Translations under genes and position numbers: made by a program
Notes under the pieces: generated by a model
What the model was told of the DNA's origin: nothing
Seen by the model: only the letters and a program-made list of their open reading frames with translations
Databases searched by the model: none
Shown: piece after piece, positions 8,103 to 16,850 of the stretch
How the letters are laid out: each line of letters opens with the position of its first letter
Position numbering within the stretch: the first letter of the stretch is position 1
Assembly (NCBI GenBank): GCA_902606585.1
Contig: CACLGX010000014.1
Location: 1 to 38,097 of the forward strand
Origin: Paracoccaceae bacterium
Lineage (GTDB): Bacteria > Pseudomonadota > Alphaproteobacteria > Rhodobacterales > Rhodobacteraceae
Direction: 5' to 3'
DNA: 38,097 nt

Positions 8103-8879
8103 ATGATCAACCCTAAACCTGTAATTGAAATTAAGAACCTACATAAGTCTTTTGGGGATCTAAACGTTCTGAACGGTGTGAGTATTTCTGCCAAGCAGGG
8201 CGAAGTGATATCTTTAATTGGTTCGTCAGGATCAGGAAAATCAACCCTACTAAGATGCGCAAACCTTTTAGAAAATAGCCAACAGGGCAAAATAATTTTT
8301 GCGGGTGAAGAAATCAAGTGGATAGGAAGTGGTAAAAATAGGGCTCCGGCTGATTCAAATCAGGTGCGGTTAATGCGAACGAATTTATCTATGGTTTTTC
8401 AACAGTTTAATTTATGGTCGCACATGACCGTTTTGCAAAATGTAATGGAAGCTCCGGTTTCCGTGCTCGGTATGGAAAAAGAAAAGGCTGAGTATAATGC
8501 TCGTGATTATTTAAATAAAGTTGGAATTGGAGAAAAATGTGACTCATATCCGGCTGAGTTATCGGGAGGTCAGCAGCAAAGAGCTGCAATTGCAAGAGCC
8601 TTGTGTATGGAACCCAGTGCATTATTATTCGACGAACCGACTTCGGCACTCGATCCGGAGTTAGAACAAGAAGTTATAAAAGTTATTAAAGATTTGGCAA
8701 AGGAAGGAAGGACAATGATTATCGTTACACACGATATGCAGCTTGCCGCAGATGTGTCAGATCACGTTGTTTTTTTACATAAGGGATTAATTGAAGAGGA
8801 AGGTTCACCAAACTCTTTGTTTAAATCCCCTAAATCAGAGAGGCTGCAAAAGTTTTTAAGTTCAACTCGCGCAGCCTAA
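8103..8879 (+). CDS. ABC transporter ATP-binding protein, polar amino acid type
   Basis: A 258-residue ATPase of the HisP/GlnQ class that powers import of polar amino acids or related amines. It has Walker A GSSGSGKST (about residues 39-47), a Q-loop in MVFQQFNLWSHMTV, the signature LSGGQQQRAAIARAL, Walker B ALLFDEPTSALDPE and the switch histidine in VTHDM. The insert GSGKNRAPADSNQVRLMR before the Q-loop is typical of the HisP subfamily. It is the first gene of a nine-gene plus-strand unit; the binding protein follows 20 bases downstream. Specificity comes from the binding protein and neighbouring enzymes, not from this subunit. Confidence 0.95.
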   Translation: MINPKPVIEIKNLHKSFGDLNVLNGVSISAKQGEVISLIGSSGSGKSTLLRCANLLENSQQGKIIFAGEEIKWIGSGKNRAPADSNQVRLMRTNLSMVFQQFNLWSHMTVLQNVMEAPVSVLGMEKEKAEYNARDYLNKVGIGEKCDSYPAELSGGQQQRAAIARALCMEPSALLFDEPTSALDPELEQEVIKVIKDLAKEGRTMIIVTHDMQLAADVSDHVVFLHKGLIEEEGSPNSLFKSPKSERLQKFLSSTRAA

Positions 8880-8899
8880 ACATCAATGGGAGAAAAAAG

Positions 8900-9622
8900 A
8901 TGAAAAAACTGATTATGAGTACCGTAATTTGGGGGCTAACAGCAGGGTTGTCTCTTGCTGGAAGCCATTCAGTTATTCGGATGGGAACAGAGGGTGCCTA
9001 CCCTCCATGGAATTACGTAGACGACAATGGAGAAGTCGCAGGTTTCGAACGCGAACTCGGGGATGAACTTTGTAAACGCGCAGAATTAAATTGTGAGTGG
9101 GTCATCAATGATTGGGACAGCATTATTCCCAACCTTGTTTCAGGAAACTACGACACAATAATAGCCGGTATGTCGATAACAGATGAGCGTAAAGAAAAAA
9201 TAGATTTTACCACAAACTATACGCAACCCGACCCATCATCATATTTAGCTGCTTCAGAAGGCGCCGACTGGAAAACAGGAATAATTGCAGCGCAATCAAA
9301 TACGATACAAGCGGCATATATTGCGGCAACTGGAGCAACTCTCGTTGAGTTTGCTACGCCAGAAGAGACAATTGCTGCTGTCAGAAATGGGGAAGCCGAC
9401 GCTGTGCTTGCAGATGCATCATATCTGAACCCAATTGCAGAAGAAGACCCAGGTCTAATGTTTGTTGGTGACCGGCCCTTAATAGGCGGGGGTGTTGGTA
9501 TGGGCATCCGAAAAAGTGACTCAGATTTACGCGATAAATTCACCGCAGCAATAGACTCAATGAAAGCTGACGGGACCTTAAACGCCTTGATAGTCAAACA
9601 CGAAATTGGCGAAACATTCTAA
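8900..9622 (+). CDS. periplasmic amino-acid/amine-binding protein of the ABC importer
   Basis: A 240-residue family 3 (HisJ/ArtJ-like) solute-binding protein. An N-terminal signal peptide (MKKLIMSTVIWGLTAGLSLA) precedes the mature domain, which starts near IRMGTEGAYPPWNYVDDNGE, the classic start of this family. Ligand-binding landmarks include GFERELGDELCKR, DWDSIIPNLVSGNYDTIIAGMSIT and the DAVLADASY segment of the second lobe. A GGGAG sits 7 bases before the ATG. It is unusual that the consensus T-x-E-R--I-D-F-S/T-x-x-Y is followed by many D/S residues (NYTQPDPSS). Operon context suggests an amine, polyamine or basic amino acid ligand; the ligand cannot be read from sequence alone. Confidence 0.93.
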   Translation: MKKLIMSTVIWGLTAGLSLAGSHSVIRMGTEGAYPPWNYVDDNGEVAGFERELGDELCKRAELNCEWVINDWDSIIPNLVSGNYDTIIAGMSITDERKEKIDFTTNYTQPDPSSYLAASEGADWKTGIIAAQSNTIQAAYIAATGATLVEFATPEETIAAVRNGEADAVLADASYLNPIAEEDPGLMFVGDRPLIGGGVGMGIRKSDSDLRDKFTAAIDSMKADGTLNALIVKHEIGETF

Positions 9623-9628
9623 TAAAAA

Positions 9629-9664
9629 GGTGACCTGGGTATTAAAACTAAGATTCAGGTCACC
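9629..9664 (+). repeat. intercistronic stem-loop after the binding-protein gene
   Basis: GGTGACCTG (9629-9637) pairs perfectly with CAGGTCACC (9656-9664). Two G-U pairs and one more pair extend the stem to 12 bp with a 12-base loop. No T-run follows, so it is not a normal intrinsic terminator. Its place 7 bases after the binding-protein stop and 85 bases before the permease gene is typical of hairpins that protect the upstream mRNA, giving excess binding protein over permease. Confidence 0.6.
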
Positions 9665-9749
9665 AGATTAACAGGCAAAAAGCTGATTTATTAAATCACG
9701 TAATTTACAAGACTGCGTAATAAATTCACGGTGGAAAATATACTTTTGA

Positions 9750-10634
9750 ATGTTTGAGATTTGTATAGATCCTGAAAAGTTAAGCGGATTGTCATGGCTT
9801 ACTTGCTACATAACCACACCAAAGCATCTTAACCTGTTTTACTCGGTGGGAACTGTTCTTCTTTTATTATTAATCACCGCACCTACAGCATTACTCTTCG
9901 GATTTGGCGGAGCTGTAATGGCTAGATCTAAAATCCTCCTAATTAAAATTGTCGGAAATGCTTACATTTCGATTGTTAGAGGTGTCCCTGATATTGCTTT
10001 TTTTCTATTTTTTGTAATTGCAATAGATCAACTTCTTGAGTGGACTCGTCATAAGATTTTATGTCCAGAATGGAGTGAACCTATTCGGCAAGGGAATGAT
10101 TTTGTGGTGTGTACGGCAGCTAAACTACCCTTAAGCTCCTCACCACAGTGGATACATGAAGTTTATGGATTTCTTTTAGCCGTATTCACTTTTGCAATAG
10201 TCTTCGGAGCCTTTGCAGCAAATGTTCTTTATGGAGCAATGCGCGCGGTACCAAAGGCCCAAATTGAGACAGCTGTTTCATTTGGAATGACAGAACGGAA
10301 AGTATTCCACAGGATATTAATACCCCAAATGTGGATCTTCGCTCTCCCAGGTTTGGGTAATCTGTGGATGATTTTAATAAAGGCCACCCCACTTTTATTT
10401 CTACTAGGTGTGGAGGATGTCGTTTACTGGGCGCGTGAGCTCGGTGGCACAAAAACTGCAAAATTTACGAGTTACCCCCATGGAGATTGGAGAGTTTGGT
10501 ATTTTCTAGGATTACTGATTTTCTACCTTGCGTTTACGCGAGTCTCAGAACTGATAATAGATAACCTAATGAAAAACCTATCTCGTGGATCTGCCACATT
10601 GGGCGGTGACTTGCAAAGGTACGTGGGAAGATGA
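9750..10634 (+). CDS. ABC transporter permease, polar amino acid type (first)
   Basis: A 294-residue inner-membrane permease of the HisM/HisQ family. Several hydrophobic helices are clear, for example about residues 27-54 and 127-155. The family segment IVRGVPDIAFFLFF is present. The cytoplasmic EAA loop, which docks on the ATPase, reads QIETAVSFGMTERKVFHRILIPQ at about residues 170-192. A periplasmic insert with cysteines (residues about 90-125) makes it longer than typical HisQ. The following permease starts at a 4-base ATGA overlap, so the two are probably made in equal amounts as a heterodimer. The ATG at 9750 lacks a strong ribosome site. Confidence 0.92.
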   Translation: MFEICIDPEKLSGLSWLTCYITTPKHLNLFYSVGTVLLLLLITAPTALLFGFGGAVMARSKILLIKIVGNAYISIVRGVPDIAFFLFFVIAIDQLLEWTRHKILCPEWSEPIRQGNDFVVCTAAKLPLSSSPQWIHEVYGFLLAVFTFAIVFGAFAANVLYGAMRAVPKAQIETAVSFGMTERKVFHRILIPQMWIFALPGLGNLWMILIKATPLLFLLGVEDVVYWARELGGTKTAKFTSYPHGDWRVWYFLGLLIFYLAFTRVSELIIDNLMKNLSRGSATLGGDLQRYVGR

Positions 10635-11437
10635 GTTGTTTAGATATTATTGCAGATTATGGCCTTCGATCCATTGGCTTAGGGGAGCGATTATTACCTA
10701 GATCAGATTTCACACTTTGCCATCAGTTCACACTGATAGGCTCTGGTATGATATGGAATATTTATTTTGGAACCCTTGCTCTAGCCAGCGGATTTATATT
10801 GGCCACTCTGTTGGCTTTAGGAAAAGCTTCCAAAAAAATTTATTTAAGGAAATTATCAGGATGGTTTATTTTTGTTTTTAGGGGATCACCTTTATTTATT
10901 CAGTTTTTCTTTGCCTATTTTTTATTTTTATCATTGAAGCAAAGCTTTACCTTTCTATCACCGTTGACATCGGCATGGGCTGGAGCATTATTTGTTCTTT
11001 TTTGCAATACTGCAGCCTACAGTGGCGAGATTTTTTACGGTGCACTACAGGCAATTCCAAAAAGTGACCTAGAGGCGGCTGATGCTTATGGACTATCAGG
11101 TTTTTCTCGGTTCAGGCGCATTGTATGGCCAACAATGTTGAGATTGGCTTGGCCGGCTTATACAAATGAGGCTATATTTTTGTTTCACGCCACTACTCTA
11201 GTCTTTTTTTCGAGTTTTCCAGCATGGCAACAACGCGGAGATGCCCTTTACTATGCAAATTATTTTGCCGATAAGACCTTTAACCCATTCATCCCATATC
11301 CAATTTTAGCTGGGTACTTTATTCTTTTAACCTTAATTTTAATCGGCTTATTTGGCTTAGCGAACAGAAAGCTCAATATTCATTTACCAAAAGATAAGCA
11401 CACTAAAATAAAATTCAGAGTAAGATTAATACGTTAG
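10631..11437 (+). CDS. ABC transporter permease, polar amino acid type (second)
   Basis: A 268-residue partner permease. It has the FRGSPLFIQFFFAYF segment (about residues 84-98), typical of HisM-type proteins, and the EAA loop SDLEAADAYGLSGFSRFRRIVWP (about residues 146-168). Five or so hydrophobic helices are visible, with a positively charged C-terminal tail. It overlaps the upstream permease by 4 bases. The first ligase gene starts 34 bases downstream with no terminator between, linking transport with the enzymes that follow. Confidence 0.92.
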   Translation: MSCLDIIADYGLRSIGLGERLLPRSDFTLCHQFTLIGSGMIWNIYFGTLALASGFILATLLALGKASKKIYLRKLSGWFIFVFRGSPLFIQFFFAYFLFLSLKQSFTFLSPLTSAWAGALFVLFCNTAAYSGEIFYGALQAIPKSDLEAADAYGLSGFSRFRRIVWPTMLRLAWPAYTNEAIFLFHATTLVFFSSFPAWQQRGDALYYANYFADKTFNPFIPYPILAGYFILLTLILIGLFGLANRKLNIHLPKDKHTKIKFRVRLIR

Positions 11438-11471
11438 TCCTGTAGGAACTTATAGACATACCCTCTCAGGC

Positions 11472-12821
11472 ATGAGAACTTCACCAAAAAGATTTTTATT
11501 CATGACAGACCCTGAAAAAGTAAAAAATGTCAGAATTGCCGCATGTGATTTAAATGGCCTGATGCGGGGCAAACGTCTTCCCGGGTTTGAAAAGAAAAAA
11601 TTTAAAGATGGTAGTATCAGAATGCCTCTTTCGGCTCTCAATGTGGATATTTTTGGAGCGGATATAAAAAATAGTCCTTTAGTTTTTGAAACTGGTGACC
11701 AAGATGGTTTATTGAAAATCACAAGTCGGGGGGCCATTCCAGTTCCATGGCTACAAAACCCAACAGCGCTTATACCTATGTCAATGTTCACGGAAGACGA
11801 AGAGCCTTTTGGAGGTGATCCGCGATACGCCCTAGAACGAGTTTTAAAAAGCTATGAATCAAAAGGTTTAAAAGCTATTGCAGCTACAGAAATGGAGTTT
11901 TATCTTATCGATGAGCGCAAAACTTCACTTTTGCCTCCGATTAACCCAATTTCAAAAAAACGATTATCCACTTCAGATGTTCTAGGAATATCAGAATTGG
12001 ATTGCTTTGATGATTTTTTCACTGACCTGCAAAATGGATGTGAACAAATTGGCATAACCATTCAATCTATTACTTCAGAGTCCGGCTGTGGCCAATTTGA
12101 AATTACACTCAAACATTGCGACGCACTCAAAGCCAGTGATGATGCTTGGCTATTCAAGTTGCTGACGAAAGGTTTAGCAAGAAAACACGGCATTGCTGCA
12201 ACTTTTATGGCAAAACCCTATTTAAAGGACGCAGGAAATGGGATGCATATTCACTTCTCTATTGTAGACCGAGACGGCAAAAATATCTTCAATAATGATA
12301 AAAATGAAGGGTCAAAACTTTTGAAATCAGCCGTTGCTGGCTGCCTGCAATGCCTTCAAGGATCAACTTTAATTTTTGCTCCTTTTGCCAATAGTTATAA
12401 AAGATTTATAAAAGATGCCCATGCCCCGACCTCGGCGCAATGGGGCTATGAAAACAGGACAACTGCAATCAGAATTCCAGGTGGCGACCCAGCTTCAAAA
12501 CGAATAGAGCACCGAGTGGCTGGTGGTGATACAAATCCATATCTCGTTATGACGGCAATACTTGGGTCCGCACTACTGGGGATTGAAAAAAAAATAAATC
12601 CAATAAAACCAGTTATGAATAATGCATATAGCAATAGCGCTGAAAAATTAGCTCGCAACTGGGAAGACGCTATAAATTACTTTGAAAATGATAAAGAAAT
12701 TAAACAGATCTTTTCGAACGAATTAATTGAAAATCTGGTAAGAACCAAGAAACAGGAATTAAATAAATTTAAAAAGATTGAATTGAAAAAACATTGGAAA
12801 TATTATGTCGCAGCAATTTAA
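11472..12821 (+). CDS. glutamine-synthetase-family ligase (gamma-glutamylamine synthetase-like), first copy
   Basis: A 449-residue ATP-dependent ligase of the GlnA/PuuA superfamily. The short N-terminal beta-grasp domain contains ACDLNGLMRGKRLP. Catalytic landmarks are EMEFYL, SGCGQFEITL, NGMHIHFSI, RFIKDAHAPTSAQWGYENRT and IEHRVAGGDTNPYL. Members of this type join glutamate to an amine rather than to ammonia, for example gamma-glutamylputrescine synthetase. The tyrosine adenylylation region of true GlnA is not evident. The start is uncertain: ATG 11472 and ATG 11502 (MTDPEKVK) both have poor ribosome sites, and the conserved part begins after the second. It is separated from the second ligase by an amidotransferase. 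Confidence 0.88.
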   Translation: MRTSPKRFLFMTDPEKVKNVRIAACDLNGLMRGKRLPGFEKKKFKDGSIRMPLSALNVDIFGADIKNSPLVFETGDQDGLLKITSRGAIPVPWLQNPTALIPMSMFTEDEEPFGGDPRYALERVLKSYESKGLKAIAATEMEFYLIDERKTSLLPPINPISKKRLSTSDVLGISELDCFDDFFTDLQNGCEQIGITIQSITSESGCGQFEITLKHCDALKASDDAWLFKLLTKGLARKHGIAATFMAKPYLKDAGNGMHIHFSIVDRDGKNIFNNDKNEGSKLLKSAVAGCLQCLQGSTLIFAPFANSYKRFIKDAHAPTSAQWGYENRTTAIRIPGGDPASKRIEHRVAGGDTNPYLVMTAILGSALLGIEKKINPIKPVMNNAYSNSAEKLARNWEDAINYFENDKEIKQIFSNELIENLVRTKKQELNKFKKIELKKHWKYYVAAI

Positions 12822-12830
12822 GGCTATTAT

Positions 12831-13508
12831 ATGAAAATTGGCATTTTAGAGACAGGCCACGCCCCTTCTCAAATTCAAAAAACAATTGGGGACTATTCGG
12901 AAATGTTCCAGGCTCTATTTTCAGGCTGTGATTTCAACTTTGTCTCTTTTGATATAGAAAACATGATTTTTCCTGGATCACCATTTGAAGCAGAGGGTTG
13001 GTTAATAACAGGTTCACGACATGGTGTATATGAAAATCATAAATTTATTCAACCACTAGAAGAGTTTATCAGAAGCATTGAACAAGAGAAAATTCCCCTT
13101 TTAGGTATTTGCTTTGGGCATCAAATTATTGCGCAAGCACTAGGAGGAAAAGTAGAGAAATTTTCTGGTGGTTGGTCAGTAGGGCTTAAAGAATACAAAT
13201 GGGGAAACCAGAGTATTCTTTTGAATGCTTGGCATCAAGATCAGGTTGTTAAAAAACCTAAAAAGGCCAAAGTTTTAGCAGAAAATTCATTTTGCAAATA
13301 TGCAGTACTTAGCTACGGTGACAATATTCTTACGACCCAACCTCACCCAGAGTTCACTCATGAAGTTATTAAAGGCCTGATCGAAACTAGGGGAAAAGGC
13401 CGCGTACCAGAATATTTGCTGGAAGAAGCTTTAAGTAATTTTGAAAAGAAAATATCACTGAATGAAATAGTTGCGAAGTTCAGTTCAGTATTAAATGGTG
13501 ACCGATGA
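12831..13508 (+). CDS. class I glutamine amidotransferase (GMP synthase-like domain)
   Basis: A 225-residue stand-alone amidotransferase-fold protein. The nucleophile cysteine lies in LGICFGHQIIAQALGG (about residues 89-104). An oxyanion segment ITGSRHGVYE is upstream, and the catalytic His-x-Glu is in TTQPHPEF. In this setting such proteins usually act as gamma-glutamyl hydrolases, as PuuD does, releasing the product from a gamma-glutamyl intermediate, although PuuD itself is a different subgroup. It starts 9 bases after the first ligase and overlaps the second ligase by 4 bases (ATGA), so all three are coupled. A genuine amide-transfer role with a partner synthase cannot be excluded. Confidence 0.85.
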   Translation: MKIGILETGHAPSQIQKTIGDYSEMFQALFSGCDFNFVSFDIENMIFPGSPFEAEGWLITGSRHGVYENHKFIQPLEEFIRSIEQEKIPLLGICFGHQIIAQALGGKVEKFSGGWSVGLKEYKWGNQSILLNAWHQDQVVKKPKKAKVLAENSFCKYAVLSYGDNILTTQPHPEFTHEVIKGLIETRGKGRVPEYLLEEALSNFEKKISLNEIVAKFSSVLNGDR

Positions 13509-14872
13509 ATAAATTGGATGAGATGATCTCTGGCCTTCCTGAGGCCGCAAAAGAATATATCAATAGCAAAAAACTGGATGAAGTGGAATGTATCATTGCC
13601 GATTTACCGGGGATAGCCCGCGGAAAAGCTGTTCCAGCCACAAAATTTTCACGCCAAAAGTCTTTTCACCTACCAGATTCTATATTTTTTCAAACAATAA
13701 CCGGTGGTTGGGGAGAAGCCGCTGGGGAAGAGGGCTTCGTCGAAAGAGACATGGTACTGAGGCCTGATATTTCCACCGCATCTGCTGCGCCATGGACGGG
13801 TGACTGGACATTACAAGTTATTCACGACGCGTTTGACCGTAAAGAAGAGCCAATACCATTCGCGCCAAGAAATGTTCTAAAAAGAGTGGTTGATTTGTAC
13901 CATGCAAAAGGGTGGGATCCAATTGTTGCCCCCGAAATGGAATTCTTTCTTGTTGCACGGAATTTAGATCCGACAAATCCTATCGAAGCGATGATGGGGC
14001 GTTCAGGGCGCCCCGCTGCTGCTCGTCAAGCTTATTCTATGACCGCAGTTGATGAGTTCGGACCAGTTATAGATGACATTTATGATTTTTCTGAAGCGCA
14101 AGGTTTTGAAATTGACGGAATTACACAAGAAGGTGGTGCAGGCCAACTAGAAATAAATCTTAGACATGGATGTCCAGTGAAACTTGCCGATGAAGTTTTC
14201 TTTTTTAAAAGACTTATCCGAGAAGCAGCACTCAGACATGACTGTTTTGCAACCTTTATGGCAAAGCCAATTGAAAACGAGCCTGGAAGTGCAATGCATA
14301 TTCATCATTCTATTCTGGATTTAGAAAGCAGTTCAAACGCTTTTTCAGGACCCCAAGGTGGTGAAACAGATCTTTTTTATCATTTCATTGGTGGCCTTCA
14401 AAAATATATGCCGGCAGCGATTGCCGTCATGGCACCATATGTGAACTCTTATCGTCGTTATGTAAAAGATCACGCGGCACCCATAAACTTGGAGTGGGGT
14501 CGCGATAATAGAACAACAGGAATAAGAATACCTTTGTCAGATCCAGAAGCGCGACGCGTCGAAAATAGAGTGGGTGGAATGGATTGTAATCCTTATCTGG
14601 GTATAGCAGCCTCATTGGCATGTGGATATCTAGGAATGGTGAATGAAATACGCCCGATAAAGCAATTTCGCGGAGAAGCCTATGAAGGAGAGGCTGAGAT
14701 CCCAAGGATTATGGGCCAAGCTCTAGATATTTTTGAAGGGGCCACTGAATTGCATCAAGTATTGCATCCAGAATTTGCCCGAGTTTATTCAATAGTCAAA
14801 AGAGCTGAATATGAAGAGTTTTTGCAAGTTATCAGTCCATGGGAAAGAGAGCACCTTCTATTAAACGTATGA
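13505..14872 (+). CDS. glutamine-synthetase-family ligase (gamma-glutamylamine synthetase-like), second copy
   Basis: A 455-residue paralogue of the ligase at 11472-12821. The N-terminal segment reads CIIADLPGIARGKAVP. Catalytic landmarks are EMEFFLV, GAGQLEINL, GSAMHIHHSI, YRRYVKDHAAPINLEWGRDNRT and VENRVGGMDCNPYL. It differs from the first copy throughout, including the segments flanking the shared motifs, so the two are old paralogues rather than a recent duplication. Together they may act on different amines or form mixed oligomers. The downstream FAD oxidase starts inside its stop codon (ATGA at 14869-14872). Confidence 0.9.
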   Translation: MNKLDEMISGLPEAAKEYINSKKLDEVECIIADLPGIARGKAVPATKFSRQKSFHLPDSIFFQTITGGWGEAAGEEGFVERDMVLRPDISTASAAPWTGDWTLQVIHDAFDRKEEPIPFAPRNVLKRVVDLYHAKGWDPIVAPEMEFFLVARNLDPTNPIEAMMGRSGRPAAARQAYSMTAVDEFGPVIDDIYDFSEAQGFEIDGITQEGGAGQLEINLRHGCPVKLADEVFFFKRLIREAALRHDCFATFMAKPIENEPGSAMHIHHSILDLESSSNAFSGPQGGETDLFYHFIGGLQKYMPAAIAVMAPYVNSYRRYVKDHAAPINLEWGRDNRTTGIRIPLSDPEARRVENRVGGMDCNPYLGIAASLACGYLGMVNEIRPIKQFRGEAYEGEAEIPRIMGQALDIFEGATELHQVLHPEFARVYSIVKRAEYEEFLQVISPWEREHLLLNV

Positions 14873-16173
14873 ATTTATTGTATTCAAACGATACCCAAGG
14901 AAACTATCCGGAGAGCTGGTACTCAGCAACTGCAGAACCGTTAAGTGCATTCCCAAATCTCAAAGGTTCTAAAAAATATGACATATGCATCGTAGGTGCT
15001 GGTTATACGGGTTTAAGTTCTGCTCTTCATCTATCTAATTTAGGTTATTCTGTGGCGGTATTAGATGCTCACAGAGTAGGCTTTGGCGCCTCTGGCCGCA
15101 ATGGTGGCCAACTCGGCGCAGGTCAAAGGGTGTATCAAAATGAACTTGTAAATAAAGTAGGTGCAAATAATGCTGATAAGATGTGGCATCTTGCAAATGA
15201 TGCGGTGAGTACCGTTAAAGAAATAATAAAAACAAATAAGATTGACTGTCATATCAAGCCCGGAGTCGCCACATTAGGATTTAAATCCAATGAAGTAAAA
15301 GAGCTTCATAACTATGCCGAGTATCTCGAAAAAAGATATAATTACAAGGGATTAGAATTGTTGAGCCACGCAGATTGTAATACTTTGTGTTACTCTGAAA
15401 AATACACCGGTGGCATTTTAGATATGAATGCAGCACATCTACACCCACTTAGGTTTGTTTTTGGATTAGGCAAAGCAGCAATCCTAGCTGGAACAGATAT
15501 TTTTGAACAGTCTGAAGTAATACAATTGATACCAGGCAAGGTAAACAGGACAATTACAAAAGCAGGCGAAATTCAGTCTGATTTTGTTGTTCTCGGATGT
15601 AATGGTTATTTGGGTAACCTTGAAACAAAAGTTGCGGCAAAAGTAATGCCAATAAATAATTTCATAATAGCTACTGAGCCGCTTGGAGAGAGAACCGAAG
15701 AAGTTCTCACAAAGGACATAGCTGTTGCTGATACAAAATTTGTGGTTAATTATTTTCGGCTTTCAAAGGATAAGCGACTTCTTTTTGGTGGTGGTGAAAA
15801 TTATTCCTATAAATTTCCCAAAAATATTACTTCCACTGTTTTAAAGCCAATGCTGGAAATATTCCCCCAATTATCCGATGTAAAAATAGACTATTCTTGG
15901 GGTGGCACTTTAGGAATAACCAGACAGCGAATGCCATATTTTTGTAGGGTCACAGATACAATTTTATCTGTTTCTGGTTACTCAGGCCATGGTCTCGGAA
16001 CTGCAACGCATGCAGGAAAGCTAATATCAATGGCCATAAATGGACAGCAAGATGGCTTTAACACAATGGCAAGTATCCCAATTAAATCTTTTCCTGGTGG
16101 GGATAGATACAAAACTCCCCTACTCATTCTTGCTATGAGCTGGTACGCTTTACGCGATAAGCTTGGAATTTAA
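14869..16173 (+). CDS. FAD-dependent amine oxidoreductase (PuuB/DAO family)
   Basis: A 434-residue flavoprotein. The dinucleotide-binding loop is VGAGYTGLSSALHL near residues 40-53. The sequence GFGASGRNGGQLGAGQR matches the gamma-glutamylputrescine oxidase / glycine oxidase type of the DAO family. Conserved C-terminal segments are YSWGGTLGITRQRMPYF and GYSGHGLGTATHAGK, the second FAD contact. The likely job is oxidative deamination of the gamma-glutamyl amine made upstream, giving an aldehyde, ammonia and peroxide. The ATG at 14869 overlaps the ligase stop; a start at 14839 would run 34 bases into that gene. It ends the operon, and phaR converges 8 bases away. No aldehyde dehydrogenase gene is present nearby. 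Confidence 0.9.
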   Translation: MNLLYSNDTQGNYPESWYSATAEPLSAFPNLKGSKKYDICIVGAGYTGLSSALHLSNLGYSVAVLDAHRVGFGASGRNGGQLGAGQRVYQNELVNKVGANNADKMWHLANDAVSTVKEIIKTNKIDCHIKPGVATLGFKSNEVKELHNYAEYLEKRYNYKGLELLSHADCNTLCYSEKYTGGILDMNAAHLHPLRFVFGLGKAAILAGTDIFEQSEVIQLIPGKVNRTITKAGEIQSDFVVLGCNGYLGNLETKVAAKVMPINNFIIATEPLGERTEEVLTKDIAVADTKFVVNYFRLSKDKRLLFGGGENYSYKFPKNITSTVLKPMLEIFPQLSDVKIDYSWGGTLGITRQRMPYFCRVTDTILSVSGYSGHGLGTATHAGKLISMAINGQQDGFNTMASIPIKSFPGGDRYKTPLLILAMSWYALRDKLGI

Positions 16174-16181
16174 TTTAATAT

Positions 16182-16742
16182 CTATTTGCTCAGTTTGTTT
16201 AGCTGATCCTGCAAATTAGACAGTTGCTTTTTAATTGCTTCTAAGTCTTCTGTGTTTTCTTTTACTTCTTCTTTTTCGTTGCTACTATCGAAGGCTGGTT
16301 GAGTTGGCCAATTTCCAAAACCATTTGCAAAAGCGGCCAAAAATGCCTCTTGCTGTGCTTTAATCGCCTCAAAACCTGGGATAGATTTGGAAGACGACAT
16401 ATTTTCAATAACCTTTTCTTGACCTTCTCTCAACATTTCAAATGACATTTCTAGAAATTGAGGGACAACAGATGTCGCTTGAGTGGTGTATGACCTAACC
16501 AGGTCTGTAAGAACGTCGATCGGTAAAACACTTTCCCCCCGACTTTCATGCTCAGCAATAATTTGCAAAAGATATTGACGTGTTAAATCATCACCAGACT
16601 TAAGATCAAGTATTTGTACATCCCTGCCATCATGTATAAATCGAGCAATATCTTCGAGCGTCACGTAGTCACTTGTTTCAGCATTATACAAACGGCGACT
16701 AGCGTAACGCTTTATCAATAGAGCCTTTTTTTTGTTGGACAA
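16182..16742 (-). CDS. phaR: polyhydroxyalkanoate synthesis repressor PhaR
   Basis: A 186-residue regulator that senses PHA granules and represses phasin and related genes. The N-terminal DNA/accumulation domain is clear: LIKRYASRRLYNAETSDYVT and LEDIARFIHDGRDVQILDLK. The central segment DDLTRQYLLQIIAEHE and a coiled-coil tail (about residues 155-186) follow. I chose the TTG at 16742 because GGGGGAG lies 6 bases upstream and the protein then begins MSNKKKALLIKRY, as in relatives. Longer starts lack a ribosome site. It is preceded by a terminator behind phaP, so it likely has its own promoter. That region is TGC-rich, which hints at autoregulation, but no exact CTGC-N3-GCAG is present. Confidence 0.93.
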   Translation of the reverse strand: MSNKKKALLIKRYASRRLYNAETSDYVTLEDIARFIHDGRDVQILDLKSGDDLTRQYLLQIIAEHESRGESVLPIDVLTDLVRSYTTQATSVVPQFLEMSFEMLREGQEKVIENMSSSKSIPGFEAIKAQQEAFLAAFANGFGNWPTQPAFDSSNEKEEVKENTEDLEAIKKQLSNLQDQLNKLSK

Positions 16743-16789
16743 ACCAGTCTCCCCCACGCAGCACTGCAGCATACATTACGCTGATGCAG

Positions 16790-16824
16790 AAAAAAAATAA
16801 AGGGTGTGTTTAAAACACACTCTT
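16790..16824 (-). terminator. intrinsic terminator of phaP
   Basis: Read on the minus strand, GAGTGTGT / ACACACCC form a stem around a short TTTTAA loop (about 16802-16823), followed at once by TTTATTTTTTTT (16790-16801). It begins about 27 bases after the phaP stop codon and separates phaP from phaR. Confidence 0.75.
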
Positions 16825-16850
16825 AAAAATTCGAAGGGAAGGTTTGGAAT

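Noticed and set aside
11472-14872. The two ligase genes as a recent tandem duplication
   Set aside because: The proteins differ throughout and are separated by an amidotransferase. Only family motifs are shared.
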